A stretch of DNA of 64,000 nt from Affinundibacterium seohonense (lineage in GTDB: Bacteria; Pseudomonadota; Gammaproteobacteria; Burkholderiales; Burkholderiaceae_D), in NCBI RefSeq assembly GCF_014284305.1, contig NZ_JACOFW010000004.1, forward strand, positions 1 through 64,000. Reading direction: 5' to 3'. Below the pieces are notes generated by a model. That model saw only the letters and a program-made list of their open reading frames with translations. It did no database searches and was not told the DNA's origin. Position numbers and translations under genes: made by a program. Shown in pieces: positions 39,038-47,302 of the stretch (the stretch's first letter is position 1; every line of letters starts with the position of its first letter).

Positions 39038-40198
39038 ATGGACCAGACATCAAATAAGCGAAGAATTCCGTCGGCTGCAATGCTGGCGAATCTAATTGCA
39101 AAGCACAATAATAAATGTGCGATGTGCGCCATTTCTGGAGAGAAAATCCGTTTAGAACTGGCTTCGATTGCGCCGCTTCATCAAGTTGGTAGCATGGCGG
39201 AAGAAAATTTCCTTCTGCTATGCCCAAATTGTCATCGATATATGGACATGGGTCCAAAAGAGATTGAGTTTGTAAACTTCCTTTATCAGGTTCTTAAGGA
39301 AACGAACCCTAATCAAAATATTCAACTTGAAGTAATAATTGGAGAATCGCAAAGGGCGAGAGCAGACATTCTCATAGAAAACAGTCTGAAAGAGAAGATC
39401 CTTATTGAGTGTAAATCCAATAGAGCAATCACAAAAAGCCACAGCTCTAAAATAGTCGAACAGATTTTGGAGTACGGCAAGCTTGTAGGCGAATGTAAAA
39501 AAGTCCTAGCCATACCTGGTAGATTGCCGCACGAGATAAAGCAAAATTTAGAATCTCACGACATAGAGGTGTGGGACGCAGACTATCTCATTAAGAATTT
39601 CAAAGCGGGAATACAAAAGGCTGATAGTCGCTACTTTAAAATGCTTCTAACTGCTATTGCTGGGGAACAAGAAGGTAGTAGAGCGCGGGATTTGCTTGGC
39701 AAGTTAAAGACATGTATTCCGGGTCGTAAAGATTGCTACTTATATCAGAGCCTCATTGGCGAAATCATAGAAGAATTATTTTGTCCTCCTCTTGAAAAGC
39801 CGATTCAAGAAGTTAACGATTTTACCAAGTCAAACCGAAGAGATTTCATTGTCCCGAATTATGCAACGGATGGGTTTTGGTCATTTTTGCGCGAAAAGTA
39901 CTCTGGTGACTATGTTGTGGTAGATGCCAAAAATTACTCTAGAAAAGTGAAAAAGAGTGATGTCCTTCAAATCGCGAATTACCTAAAGCCTCATGGAGCA
40001 GGTTTGTTTGGCATCATCTTTTCTAGAAATGGCGGTGATACCGCTGGTTGCTTGCACACCATTCGAGAACAATGGATGGTGCATCAAAAATTGATTCTTG
40101 TACTTGATGATACTGATGTAGAAAATATGCTTTTATCATCTGGCGGTGCTGAAGATTTAATCGGAGCAAAAATTGAAGAATTTAGGCTATCCATGTAA
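39038..40198 (+). CDS. Predicted multi-domain nuclease: HNH-like zinc domain plus two PD-(D/E)XK-like domains
   Basis: 386 residues. Residues about 25-70 form an HNH-like zinc domain (CAMC, then ENFLLLCPNCHRYMDMG), but the first His of the HNH motif, normally in an AHI-type strand, is Ser here (ELASIAPLH). Residues about 105-180 resemble a PD-(D/E)XK nuclease core: RADILIEN with Asp near 109, then ILIECKSN with the E-x-K near 124-126. Residues about 265-345 resemble a second one: RRDFIVPN with Asp near 269, then VVVDAKNYS with D-x-K near 295-297. Such restriction-endonuclease-like arrangements are common in defence systems. It lies between attC-like sites and has lower GC than its neighbours, suggesting acquisition. 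Substrate and partners are unknown. Confidence 0.6.
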   Translation: MDQTSNKRRIPSAAMLANLIAKHNNKCAMCAISGEKIRLELASIAPLHQVGSMAEENFLLLCPNCHRYMDMGPKEIEFVNFLYQVLKETNPNQNIQLEVIIGESQRARADILIENSLKEKILIECKSNRAITKSHSSKIVEQILEYGKLVGECKKVLAIPGRLPHEIKQNLESHDIEVWDADYLIKNFKAGIQKADSRYFKMLLTAIAGEQEGSRARDLLGKLKTCIPGRKDCYLYQSLIGEIIEELFCPPLEKPIQEVNDFTKSNRRDFIVPNYATDGFWSFLREKYSGDYVVVDAKNYSRKVKKSDVLQIANYLKPHGAGLFGIIFSRNGGDTAGCLHTIREQWMVHQKLILVLDDTDVENMLLSSGGAEDLIGAKIEEFRLSM

Positions 40199-40201
40199 AT
40201 G

Positions 40202-40273
40202 CTCTAACAAGCAGCTCCACTAGGACAAATTTTCTGCTGCGCTCCAAATTTATCGTTGAGCTCGGCGTTTGCC
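40202..40273 (+). repeat. attC-like site between cassette genes 1 and 2
   Basis: Starts three bases after the nuclease stop with CTCTAACAAGCAGCTCCAC and ends TTGAGCTCGGCGTTTGCC. The outer parts pair imperfectly (AACNNGC...AGCTC against GAGCT...GC..GTT), with a middle GCTGCGCTCC. Position, length (about 70 bases) and layout fit an integron attC. R' is not a perfect GTTRRRY. Confidence 0.5.
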
Positions 40274-40295
40274 ATCACTGAAAGGGAACTTCGTC

Positions 40296-40880
40296 ATGGA
40301 ACCACCCGTTTGGGCAGCGACCATCGTTGCTGGAAGTGCCGCCTTTGGCTGGTTCGTCACTCATTGGCTGACTTTGCAACGGGAGGAGAGTCGACGCAGG
40401 CTTGAAGCACAACTAAATTTCATAGAGCGGCAAATCGAAGAGCTCTATGGGCCGCTCGCTGCAGTACTCTTTGAAGGGCGGAGAACGTTTCGCGATCTCC
40501 TTGATAGTCTCGGTCGAGACTACGTGTTCCCTGAAAACGGAAAGCTGCCTGAAGGCGAACTTCGCACGTGGCTGTTTTGGGCAGAGGCTGATTTCCTCCC
40601 CAGAAACGAATACATAAAGACATTGCTTATGACCAAAGCTCACCTCATTCAAGGAGGGGAATTTCCAGAAAGCTACCTTGCGTTCTTGGATCATTGCAAT
40701 TCTTGGGCTGTCAACCATCGCAGATGGAGGGAACAGCAGATCAAGTACAGCTGGCATTCCAAGTTCGATTGGCCGGATGCCTTCGAGACGCAAGTCATCG
40801 CGACGTTTCGAGCACTGAAGTTGCGCCACTCCGAGTTGATCGGCGAGCTAACAGCGAGTATCCGACCGCCAGCAGCGTGA
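40296..40880 (+). CDS. Hypothetical protein with one N-terminal membrane segment (cassette gene 2)
   Basis: 194 residues from ATG 40296, chosen for AAAGGGA nine bases upstream; a 9-codon longer start exists. An N-terminal hydrophobic segment (AATIVAGSAAFGWFVTHWL, about 6-24) is followed by a basic, probably helical cytosolic domain (RREESRRRLEAQLNFIERQI, IEELYGPLAAVLFEGRRTF). Proteins with this TM plus helical plan occur as unassigned cassette or accessory genes. I recognise no catalytic motif. It lies between two attC-like sites on the same strand as its neighbours, suggesting it is a mobile cassette gene. Confidence 0.7.
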   Translation: MEPPVWAATIVAGSAAFGWFVTHWLTLQREESRRRLEAQLNFIERQIEELYGPLAAVLFEGRRTFRDLLDSLGRDYVFPENGKLPEGELRTWLFWAEADFLPRNEYIKTLLMTKAHLIQGGEFPESYLAFLDHCNSWAVNHRRWREQQIKYSWHSKFDWPDAFETQVIATFRALKLRHSELIGELTASIRPPAA

Positions 40881-40881
40881 T

Positions 40882-41134
40882 GGCTAACCAGCCATGTAGG
40901 GCGAGTGCAATCACTAAACACATTGAATCGACGGCGCGGGTTGCACTCGCCCTTCAAGACTGCATCTAATTAGACTTGCTTGATGCATCTTTTGTCGATT
41001 TGGGTAAAACTAATTTTTTTGGGGTTAAACAGTTTGCCCCGCGTCCCATGTGGGTTTGACGAGAGTTTAAACAAATTGCTTTATTTTTGATGTCCGGCTA
41101 TCTTTTTAATTTGTCAAATTAACCCACGTTAGGC
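40882..41134 (+). repeat. attC-like region interrupted by a palindromic repeat (family B)
   Basis: GGCTAAC follows the upstream stop codon by one base, as attC R'' sites do. GTTAGGC (41128-41134), a perfect GTTRRRY R' site, ends the region five bases before the next start codon. A family B palindrome (40896-40954) sits inside. The stretch 40985-41134 resembles 38862-39012, including CGATTTGGGTAAAAC and CCCATGTGGG. Either the attC is about 110 bases (41024-41134) or it was split by the repeat. Confidence 0.5.
40896..40954. repeat. Family B palindrome, copy 1
   Basis: GTAGGGCGAGTGCAA (40896-40910) pairs with GTTGCACTCGCCCT (40940-40953). A related copy lies at 42046-42126; both contain CGGCGCGGGTTGCAC and are followed by a CAAGACTGCATCT/CAAAACAGCATCT sequence. 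Confidence 0.8.
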
Positions 41135-41139
41135 CTCCC

Positions 41140-41949
41140 ATGCAACTTGCGTCCGAGATCATCACAAGATCACATTTACTGGAGCCGAACTGCTTTTCGT
41201 TCTTTGATCAAAATGATGTTGGTTTGAAGATAGTTATCACATCCTCTACGACCTTTATATTGACGCTCGACACCGAACGCTTTGCGCGACTTGGCTCGGT
41301 GGATCCACTGTTTGACACCCATGTTTCAGCATCGAGCTTTTTGGTGGCGTTGTGCATAGCCTCAATTGGACTGTTTACCTGGAAAAATGGCCCGACATTT
41401 CATCCAATGTACACAGTGACAGGCAAAGGCGGCATAAAATTATCCGAAGAAGTCGTGCTCTCCCAAGAGTCCGATGGTCCGACTTATGAAGAACTAAGAC
41501 CCCTAACAGAGCAAGATGTCGAACGTTGCTTGCTTGTATATGGGGCGCTCATGCGCGAAAAGCAGCAGGTATGGCGAATGGAGTACCTCAAAGGATTACT
41601 TCATTGTACAGCTGCCCATATGGACATCGACTTCTATAGAGACGCGTTCATGAATTTCTATCGGTGCTCGGAGTTCTTCGCAACAAGAAGGGTACTCGGT
41701 CTCAAGCGGCTGACCAATGAAGTAAAACAAATCCGCCAAGCACTGGTTGCCGTTGGCGCTGACGCTGAACTCTCTGAAGTTTTTACATCAGTTTATGCAA
41801 TACGCTCCGCACAGGCGGCACATGCACAGAACGAGCCTCAGGCACTAACCTTTGATGACGTTCTAAAAGCAAAGACATTTGCCGATTTGCTAATGGCCAA
41901 GACTTACGCAAAGGACGCACATGCTTGGCGCGAGGCGAGGCAGGGATAA
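41140..41949 (+). CDS. Hypothetical protein (cassette gene 3)
   Basis: 269 residues. The ATG lies five bases after a GTTAGGC core site, with no ribosome binding site between them, as is usual for integron cassette genes. One hydrophobic stretch (SSFLVALCIASIGLFTW, about 64-80) may be a membrane segment. The rest is soluble and helical (EDVERCLLVYGALMREKQQV-like region, LKRLTNEVKQIRQALVAVGA). No motif is recognised. The stop codon is followed within eight bases by GCTAAAC and then GTTAGCT, a possible shortened attC. Confidence 0.7.
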   Translation: MQLASEIITRSHLLEPNCFSFFDQNDVGLKIVITSSTTFILTLDTERFARLGSVDPLFDTHVSASSFLVALCIASIGLFTWKNGPTFHPMYTVTGKGGIKLSEEVVLSQESDGPTYEELRPLTEQDVERCLLVYGALMREKQQVWRMEYLKGLLHCTAAHMDIDFYRDAFMNFYRCSEFFATRRVLGLKRLTNEVKQIRQALVAVGADAELSEVFTSVYAIRSAQAAHAQNEPQALTFDDVLKAKTFADLLMAKTYAKDAHAWREARQG

Positions 41950-41954
41950 CCATT

Positions 41955-41986
41955 CGCTAAACTGGACCGATTGCGGCATGTTAGCT
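41955..41986 (+). repeat. Possible short attC-like end of cassette 3
   Basis: GCTAAAC (41956-41962) and GTTAGCT (41980-41986) are near inverted repeats flanking 17 bases, right after the stop codon. It is too short for a typical attC, so this call is weak. Confidence 0.25.
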
Positions 41987-42045
41987 CAAACTTTTGTCTG
42001 CAAAATCCCATGCCAATAATCCACTGGACAGAAAAGCTCAACCAG

Positions 42046-42126
42046 GTAGGGCAGGTGCAACCCGCGCGGTATTTCGGTCGATTAACTTCAGATATTTGGT
42101 AGGCGGCGCGGGTTGCACCCGCCGTA
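42046..42126. repeat. Family B palindrome, copy 2
   Basis: GTAGGGCAGGTGCAACCCGC pairs with GCGGGTTGCACCCGCCGTAC at the other end. Related to 40896-40954. It also lies just downstream of the minus-strand acetate kinase gene, where it could act as a transcript end. Confidence 0.8.
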
Positions 42127-42237
42127 CAAAACAGCATCTCTATCCCACGCTTTCTTCGCTTCAGAATCTGGAAGTCGGATGCAAAGCTGAGCGAACGAAG
42201 TTAGGTTCAAACATTCACAAACTCAACTCAACGACAA

Positions 42238-43431
42238 TCAAACCAAGAGCTTTGCAGCCGCACCTGCCGCGACTCTTCCTTCATCTGTCGGGACTAGATA
42301 GATCTCGACAGCACTGCTGCTGAGATGCAGGGCGGCGATCTTGCTGCCGTTTTCGCTACGGTTTTTTTCCTCATCGATTTGCACGCCCAAGTAGTCAAGT
42401 CGCTTGCACACGTCCTCACGCAATTGACTATCGTGCTCGCCAATGCCGCCAGTGAAAGCAAGTACATCGATGCCGCTTATCGTGGCGATCATGGCGCCAA
42501 TTTCGCGTACTACGCGATAAGTAAATAGGCGTATCGCCAAAGCGGCGTCAGGCGCATCGCTTTGACGTAGTGAGCGCATATCCGCCGAGACATTAGACAC
42601 ACCGAGTAAGCCACTTTGTGAATACAGAAGGCGTTGAACGTCTTGCTGAGTCCATCCTTGCGCTAGTAAGTGCAATATCACACCCGGATCAATCGAGCCG
42701 CTGCGGGTGCCCATCATCAATCCATCTAGGGCAGAAAATCCCATACTGGTGGCCTGACTTTTGCCCGCCAGCGCGGCGCATAGGCTTGCACCGTTTCCTA
42801 AATGCGCCATCACCGTGCGGCCATTAGCGCGCTGTGAATGACGCTGCAATGCCTCCATCACATACTGATACGATAAGCCATGAAAGCCATAGCGGCGCAC
42901 GCCTTCTTGTGACAGCGATTTTGGAAGTGCAAACAGATATTCTTCCTCAGGCACATCCGCATGAAACGCGGTATCAAAGCAAGCCACTTGAGGTACATCA
43001 GGAAAAGTCTGCGCAAACATCTCAATGCCTGCAAGATTGTGCGGTTGATGTAAGGGCGCTAGTGGACAAAGGCTACGCAATTGTTCGAGACGCGTTTCAT
43101 CGACGATGATGGCTTCACGAAAAAAGCTGCCACCATGCACCACGCGATGGGCGATTCCCAAGATTTTGACGCCTTGTGTTTTTTCCTCGAACAGGCTTTG
43201 TAATGCGTGCAGTGCGGTTTGAAACCGTATCGAGGTGCTGGCGTCTTTTGGTACGTTTAAGGCAAAGCGGGCGGTCTCTTCGTCCTTGCGCCAAGTTAAG
43301 AAGACCTCGCCCCCGGTTTGCAGTCCTTCTACCATGCCAGAAATTAGTGCCGATTCTATCTGCTTCGCATGAATCGGATAGAGCGCGAATTTGATACTCG
43401 ATGATCCAGCGTTAATCGTTAAAATCGACAC
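42238..43431 (-). CDS. ackA: Acetate/propionate-type kinase
   Basis: 397 residues from GTG 43431, chosen because AGGAG lies five bases upstream and the family N-terminus (SILTINAGSSSIKFAL) begins there. Family signatures: HRVVHGGSFF (about 100-109), FDTAFHADVPEEEYLFALP (about 160-178), RYGFHGLSYQYV, the nucleotide-binding HLGNGASLCA and TRSGSIDPG, and FTGGIGEHD near the end. It converts acyl phosphate plus ADP to the acid plus ATP. It follows the MaoC-phosphotransacylase gene by about 50 bases, so the pair makes ATP from acyl-CoA (acetyl, propionyl or butyryl). It belongs to the PHA-associated block. Confidence 0.93.
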   Translation of the reverse strand: MSILTINAGSSSIKFALYPIHAKQIESALISGMVEGLQTGGEVFLTWRKDEETARFALNVPKDASTSIRFQTALHALQSLFEEKTQGVKILGIAHRVVHGGSFFREAIIVDETRLEQLRSLCPLAPLHQPHNLAGIEMFAQTFPDVPQVACFDTAFHADVPEEEYLFALPKSLSQEGVRRYGFHGLSYQYVMEALQRHSQRANGRTVMAHLGNGASLCAALAGKSQATSMGFSALDGLMMGTRSGSIDPGVILHLLAQGWTQQDVQRLLYSQSGLLGVSNVSADMRSLRQSDAPDAALAIRLFTYRVVREIGAMIATISGIDVLAFTGGIGEHDSQLREDVCKRLDYLGVQIDEEKNRSENGSKIAALHLSSSAVEIYLVPTDEGRVAAGAAAKLLV

Positions 43432-43481
43432 GTTGACTCCTGTATTTAAGCACACCGTTAAGAAAATAAAAAAATCAGGGA

Positions 43482-44891
43482 TTAAGGCTGTACCAAGCGA
43501 TGATGATGCGCGACCAGTTTTGCTAACAGGGCAGACGCAATTCGCACATGCGCACCATCGGCGCGGCTGGTTAATGCAATCGGTAACTTGGCACCTAAGA
43601 CGATGCCGGATGCCGTTGCGCCAGCGAGGTATTCCAATTGCTTGCTGAGCATATTTCCTGATTCGAGATCTGGCACTACCAAAATATCGGCATCACCTGC
43701 CACCGAGGATACGATGTGTTTGATGTGTGCAGAGTGGTTCGAGATCGCATTGTCAAACGCCAAAGGTCCGTCCACGATGCCACCCAAAATTTGACCGCGT
43801 TGCGCCATCTTGCACAGCGCCGCTGCGTCGATGGTGGAGGGGATATTCGGATTAATGGTTTCGACTGCAGATAGGATTGCCACTTTCGGTGTCTCAACGC
43901 CCATCATTTTTACGAAGTTGATCGCATTTTGGATGATGTCGGTTTTGTCGTTGAGCGATGGGGCGATGTTTAAAGCGGCATCTGTGATGTAGAGTGGTTT
44001 GTAATAAGTTGGAACCTCAAATCGGAAAATATGCGACATGCGTCGATTGGTGCGCAAGGCGGGTGTCGAGACGATGGCGTGAATTAATTCGTCAGTGTGC
44101 AAACTGCCTTTCATGAGCGCTTCAATGTCTTTATTGACTGCCAATTCTGCTGCTCGCGCTGCGGCTGCGTGGCTATGTGGAACTGAATCGATGGTGATGC
44201 CTTGCAGATCGATGCCTGCCATTTCGGCGATTTCTCGTATCTTCATTTCTGGTCCGATCAGGATAGGATCAATCAAACCATACTGTGCTGCTTCTATCGC
44301 ACCTTTCAGGGATTCGACATCACAAGGATGGACGATGCCGCAGCGAACCGCGCTCATGTCACTGCCCAATTTGATCAGTGATTTGAGATGCGCTTGTGGA
44401 TCGAATAATTGGATTTGTGGCGCGTGAATGCGTGGCCGGCTAACCTTTTGCGTGGGTGCTAATACTCTTGCTAAGCCGTGCAAAACACTCACGCCTTTTT
44501 GATTGGAAACATCACATTCGAGATCAACGCGCTTTTTCTCATCATCTTTGGCAGTGACGGTAACGGTGACAGTCAGGGTGTCGCCGACTCGCACTGGCTT
44601 GGTGAAATGTAGTGCCTGCTCAAGATAAATCGTACCTGGCCCTGGGAATACTGTGCCAAGTAAGGCAGAGATCAATGAGCCGCCCCACATGCCATGCGCG
44701 ATCACACCATGAAACAAAGTGGCGTCCGCATAGGTCGGATCCAGATGCGCTGGATTCGTATCGCCGGATACCGCAGCAAAGGCGCGGATGTCATCTAGTG
44801 TCAATGTTCGCACTGTGCGTGCGGATTGACCTAGTGTGATTTCATCATACGTTACGTTTTCTATCGATTCTTGCAAAGTGCTAGTCATCAT
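43482..44891 (-). CDS. Bifunctional MaoC-like enoyl-CoA hydratase / phosphate acyltransferase
   Basis: 469 residues from ATG 44891 (AAGGGG seven bases before). Residues about 10-150 form a MaoC/R-hydratase hot-dog domain with the active-site motif SGDTNPAHLDPTYADATLF (Asp and His of the hydratase motif). Residues about 165-469 form a phosphotransacetylase/phosphotransbutyrylase domain (AILSAVETINPNIPSTIDAA, VVPDLESGNMLSKQLEYLA, GIVLGAKLPIALTSRAD). It can hydrate enoyl-CoA to the R-3-hydroxyacyl-CoA used by PHA synthase and exchange CoA for phosphate, feeding the adjacent kinase. The fusion is known from other proteobacterial genomes. Confidence 0.92.
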   Translation of the reverse strand: MMTSTLQESIENVTYDEITLGQSARTVRTLTLDDIRAFAAVSGDTNPAHLDPTYADATLFHGVIAHGMWGGSLISALLGTVFPGPGTIYLEQALHFTKPVRVGDTLTVTVTVTAKDDEKKRVDLECDVSNQKGVSVLHGLARVLAPTQKVSRPRIHAPQIQLFDPQAHLKSLIKLGSDMSAVRCGIVHPCDVESLKGAIEAAQYGLIDPILIGPEMKIREIAEMAGIDLQGITIDSVPHSHAAAARAAELAVNKDIEALMKGSLHTDELIHAIVSTPALRTNRRMSHIFRFEVPTYYKPLYITDAALNIAPSLNDKTDIIQNAINFVKMMGVETPKVAILSAVETINPNIPSTIDAAALCKMAQRGQILGGIVDGPLAFDNAISNHSAHIKHIVSSVAGDADILVVPDLESGNMLSKQLEYLAGATASGIVLGAKLPIALTSRADGAHVRIASALLAKLVAHHHRLVQP

Positions 44892-45408
44892 GGTCGTACC
44901 CCTTGTTGTCACGGTTTGTTTGAAGATCTTGAATGTCGCTTTTCTTAAAAGGCGGAGGATTTCCTACATCTTTTGCTTTTACTACTTCTTTGTTGAACCA
45001 ACAGTAATTCACCTTTAAGCCTGTCAACTCTAGATGCCAGATCAAGTCCCTCTACTGTCTAGGCTAATATTCTTGACAGTTTTGGTTTGGTACTCCCTTC
45101 TCCCGCAAGCGGGAGAAGGGTCGGGGATGAGGGAATGTCAGATTAGATCAACGATATTTAGAAAATCTAAACCACGCCTTCTCCTCACCACTTAGTCGTA
45201 TGAAACGGCAATGCAGCTTCTGAACTACCCTCACCCTAGCCCTCTCCCGCTCGCGGGAGAGGGGACATTAACGCCTACCACCTATCGGTTTTTTTTCAAG
45301 TCCGGCATGACGCTTAGGTCAATTTCTGTCTCTCAAAATGTAGTCACATTATTGAAATCGGCTATAAAAAAAATTGTGGATAAACCTCAGTAGTAAAGAG
45401 GGCGCGTT
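44892..45408. other. Region between the two halves of the PHA/acyl-phosphate block
   Basis: About 515 bases. The 150 bases next to 44891 should hold the promoter of the phosphotransacylase-kinase pair. The rest is dominated by the inverted REP pair at 45094-45265. Confidence 0.4.
45094..45265. repeat. Inverted pair of REP-like palindromes (family A, second locus)
   Basis: Unit 45094-45134 has arms CCCTTCTCCCGC and GCGGGAGAAGGG followed by TCGGGGATGAGGG. Unit 45228-45265, in the opposite orientation, reads CCCTCACCCTAGCCCTCTCC then GCGGGAGAGGGG. Spacer 93 bases. Same design as 32939-33112 but with an unrelated spacer. It lies downstream of phaC and could form the transcript end. Confidence 0.85.
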
Positions 45409-47289
45409 TTAATCCGCATATCGCTTCATCACATACTCCCCCGGTGCATCCATCAGATCCTGATCGGGTGCGATGGCTTTGGAGCTAATCTGTCCTTGCG
45501 AATGCGTACTTAACCACTGATGCATGGCGTTCCACCAAGAGCCTTCTTGGGTCGGTGTGCTTGTGCTCCAAGCATTCGGCTCTATCCACCGATGTCCCGC
45601 TTCCACGCTGGCGATTTGATAGCTACGTTTTGGATGCCCGGGCTCCGAAATAATCCCCGCGTTGTGACCACCAGAGGCCAAGATGAAGGTGGTCGCGGTG
45701 TTGGTCAGCAGGTGAATTTTGTATACCGAGTGCCAAGGCGAGACGTGATCTTTGGTGGTGCCGACGACCAAGAGTGGCGCTTGAATATCCATTAATGCAA
45801 TCGCTTTACCATTCACCCGAAAATGGCCGTGTGCCAAATCGTTGTTGAGAAATAGTGATTGCAAATACTCCGCATGCATACGTTCAGGAAGGCGCGTGAC
45901 ATCGGCGTTCCAGCTCATCATGTCATTGCCAACGTCACTTTGTCCGAGCAAGTAACGGCGGGTGTTTTTTGACCATAGCAAATCTCTTGCATGCAGAAAT
46001 TGAAATGACGCCGCCATTTGTTTGCCTGTGAGATAGCCCGTTCTCGCCATCGACTCACGCAAATTCTTGATCTGATCCGCATCGATGTAGACACCGAGTT
46101 CGCCAGGCTCACTAAAATCGGTTTGTGCTGCTAGCAGGGTGACGCTTGCCAACTTAGGTGCTTGTAGCATTTCTGGGCGTGCCGACTTGATATCTGGATT
46201 CGCCAACGCAGCGGCTGCCATTGCCAAGAATGTGCCGCCTAGGCAATAGCCAAGTGCGTGTATCTGATCGGATTTAGCTGCCGTTTTTACCGCAATCATG
46301 GCATCGATGACACCCGAGTTGAGATAGTCATCAATGCCTAGCTTGCGATCCGTTTCATCGGGATTCTTCCACGAGATCATAAACACAGTGTGGCCTTGAT
46401 TAACCAGAAAGGCCACCATCGAATTCTCTGGCGATAAATCCAAAATGTAATACTTCATGATGCAAGACGGCACGATCAAAATCGGTTCTTTGTACACTTT
46501 TGGCGTGGTCGGCGTGTATTGAATCAGTTCGATAAGATGATTGCGAAAAACAATTTTTCCTTTTGTCGTGGCGACATCTTGCCCCACTTTAAAGTCGAGC
46601 TCGGCGATCTCATCTGGTGTAGTGCGCGCATGTTTGGCATGCAGCTGCATCGCGTCGGCGGTAAAGCTGCGCCAGCCTTCTAGTAAGCTCAGCCCCTGCG
46701 ACTCTAGACCTTTCTTGTGGACTTCTGGATTCGTCAACAGCCAGTTAGATGGCGAGAATGCATCGTAAGTTTGACGGTTGAAAAAGTGAATTAAATGCGC
46801 ATTGTGCTTGTTCACACCATCGACTTTAGCAAGATCCGTCAAGAGAGATTCGCCCGCTTTGAAACTGTTTTTGATCGTATTGAATGGCCATTGATTCCAA
46901 CTGTCATCGCTAAAGCGCAAGTCGTGATCCACCGGTTTTTTCGGTAGCGCATCTGGAGCGCTGTTTGGTGCTGACAAGTCTGTTGGGGTCAGCAGTGATG
47001 TTGCCGACGTCATCGCTTGTTTGAATAGCTTGTACTGTCGCCCAGGTGACGCGGCTAAATGTAGCGCCCAGTCGGCGTAAGCTAAGGACAAGGCGATAGG
47101 CGAGACACCAGCTGTGATTTTGCGGATCTGTTCGTGGATAGTGGCATCGAGGATGTCGCCAATATCCGCTGGTGTTGCTGTTGCCACCGTTTCTGCAACG
47201 ACGGTAGCAGTATCAGGTGCAGTTGCGGTTGGCGTCTTGCCAGCAGCAGCGACTTGCTTTGTTGCATTGGTTCTTGTCGTGGTTTTCAT
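45409..47289 (-). CDS. phaC: Class I poly(3-hydroxyalkanoate) synthase
   Basis: 626 residues from ATG 47289 (AAAGGTGA just upstream). A Thr/Ala-rich N-terminal extension of about 45 residues precedes the PhaC N-domain. The alpha/beta-hydrolase core has the lipase-like box GYCLGGT with the catalytic cysteine (about residue 330). The catalytic Asp lies in GTTKDHVSPWHSVYK and the His in SGGHNAGIISEPGHP. It polymerises R-3-hydroxyacyl-CoA into storage granules. It is encoded 13 bases after fabI in an operon of PHA, fermentation and phosphate-related genes. A longer frame begins at 47328 and would overlap fabI. Confidence 0.93.
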   Translation of the reverse strand: MKTTTRTNATKQVAAAGKTPTATAPDTATVVAETVATATPADIGDILDATIHEQIRKITAGVSPIALSLAYADWALHLAASPGRQYKLFKQAMTSATSLLTPTDLSAPNSAPDALPKKPVDHDLRFSDDSWNQWPFNTIKNSFKAGESLLTDLAKVDGVNKHNAHLIHFFNRQTYDAFSPSNWLLTNPEVHKKGLESQGLSLLEGWRSFTADAMQLHAKHARTTPDEIAELDFKVGQDVATTKGKIVFRNHLIELIQYTPTTPKVYKEPILIVPSCIMKYYILDLSPENSMVAFLVNQGHTVFMISWKNPDETDRKLGIDDYLNSGVIDAMIAVKTAAKSDQIHALGYCLGGTFLAMAAAALANPDIKSARPEMLQAPKLASVTLLAAQTDFSEPGELGVYIDADQIKNLRESMARTGYLTGKQMAASFQFLHARDLLWSKNTRRYLLGQSDVGNDMMSWNADVTRLPERMHAEYLQSLFLNNDLAHGHFRVNGKAIALMDIQAPLLVVGTTKDHVSPWHSVYKIHLLTNTATTFILASGGHNAGIISEPGHPKRSYQIASVEAGHRWIEPNAWSTSTPTQEGSWWNAMHQWLSTHSQGQISSKAIAPDQDLMDAPGEYVMKRYAD

Positions 47290-47302
47290 CAGATCACCTT
47301 TC

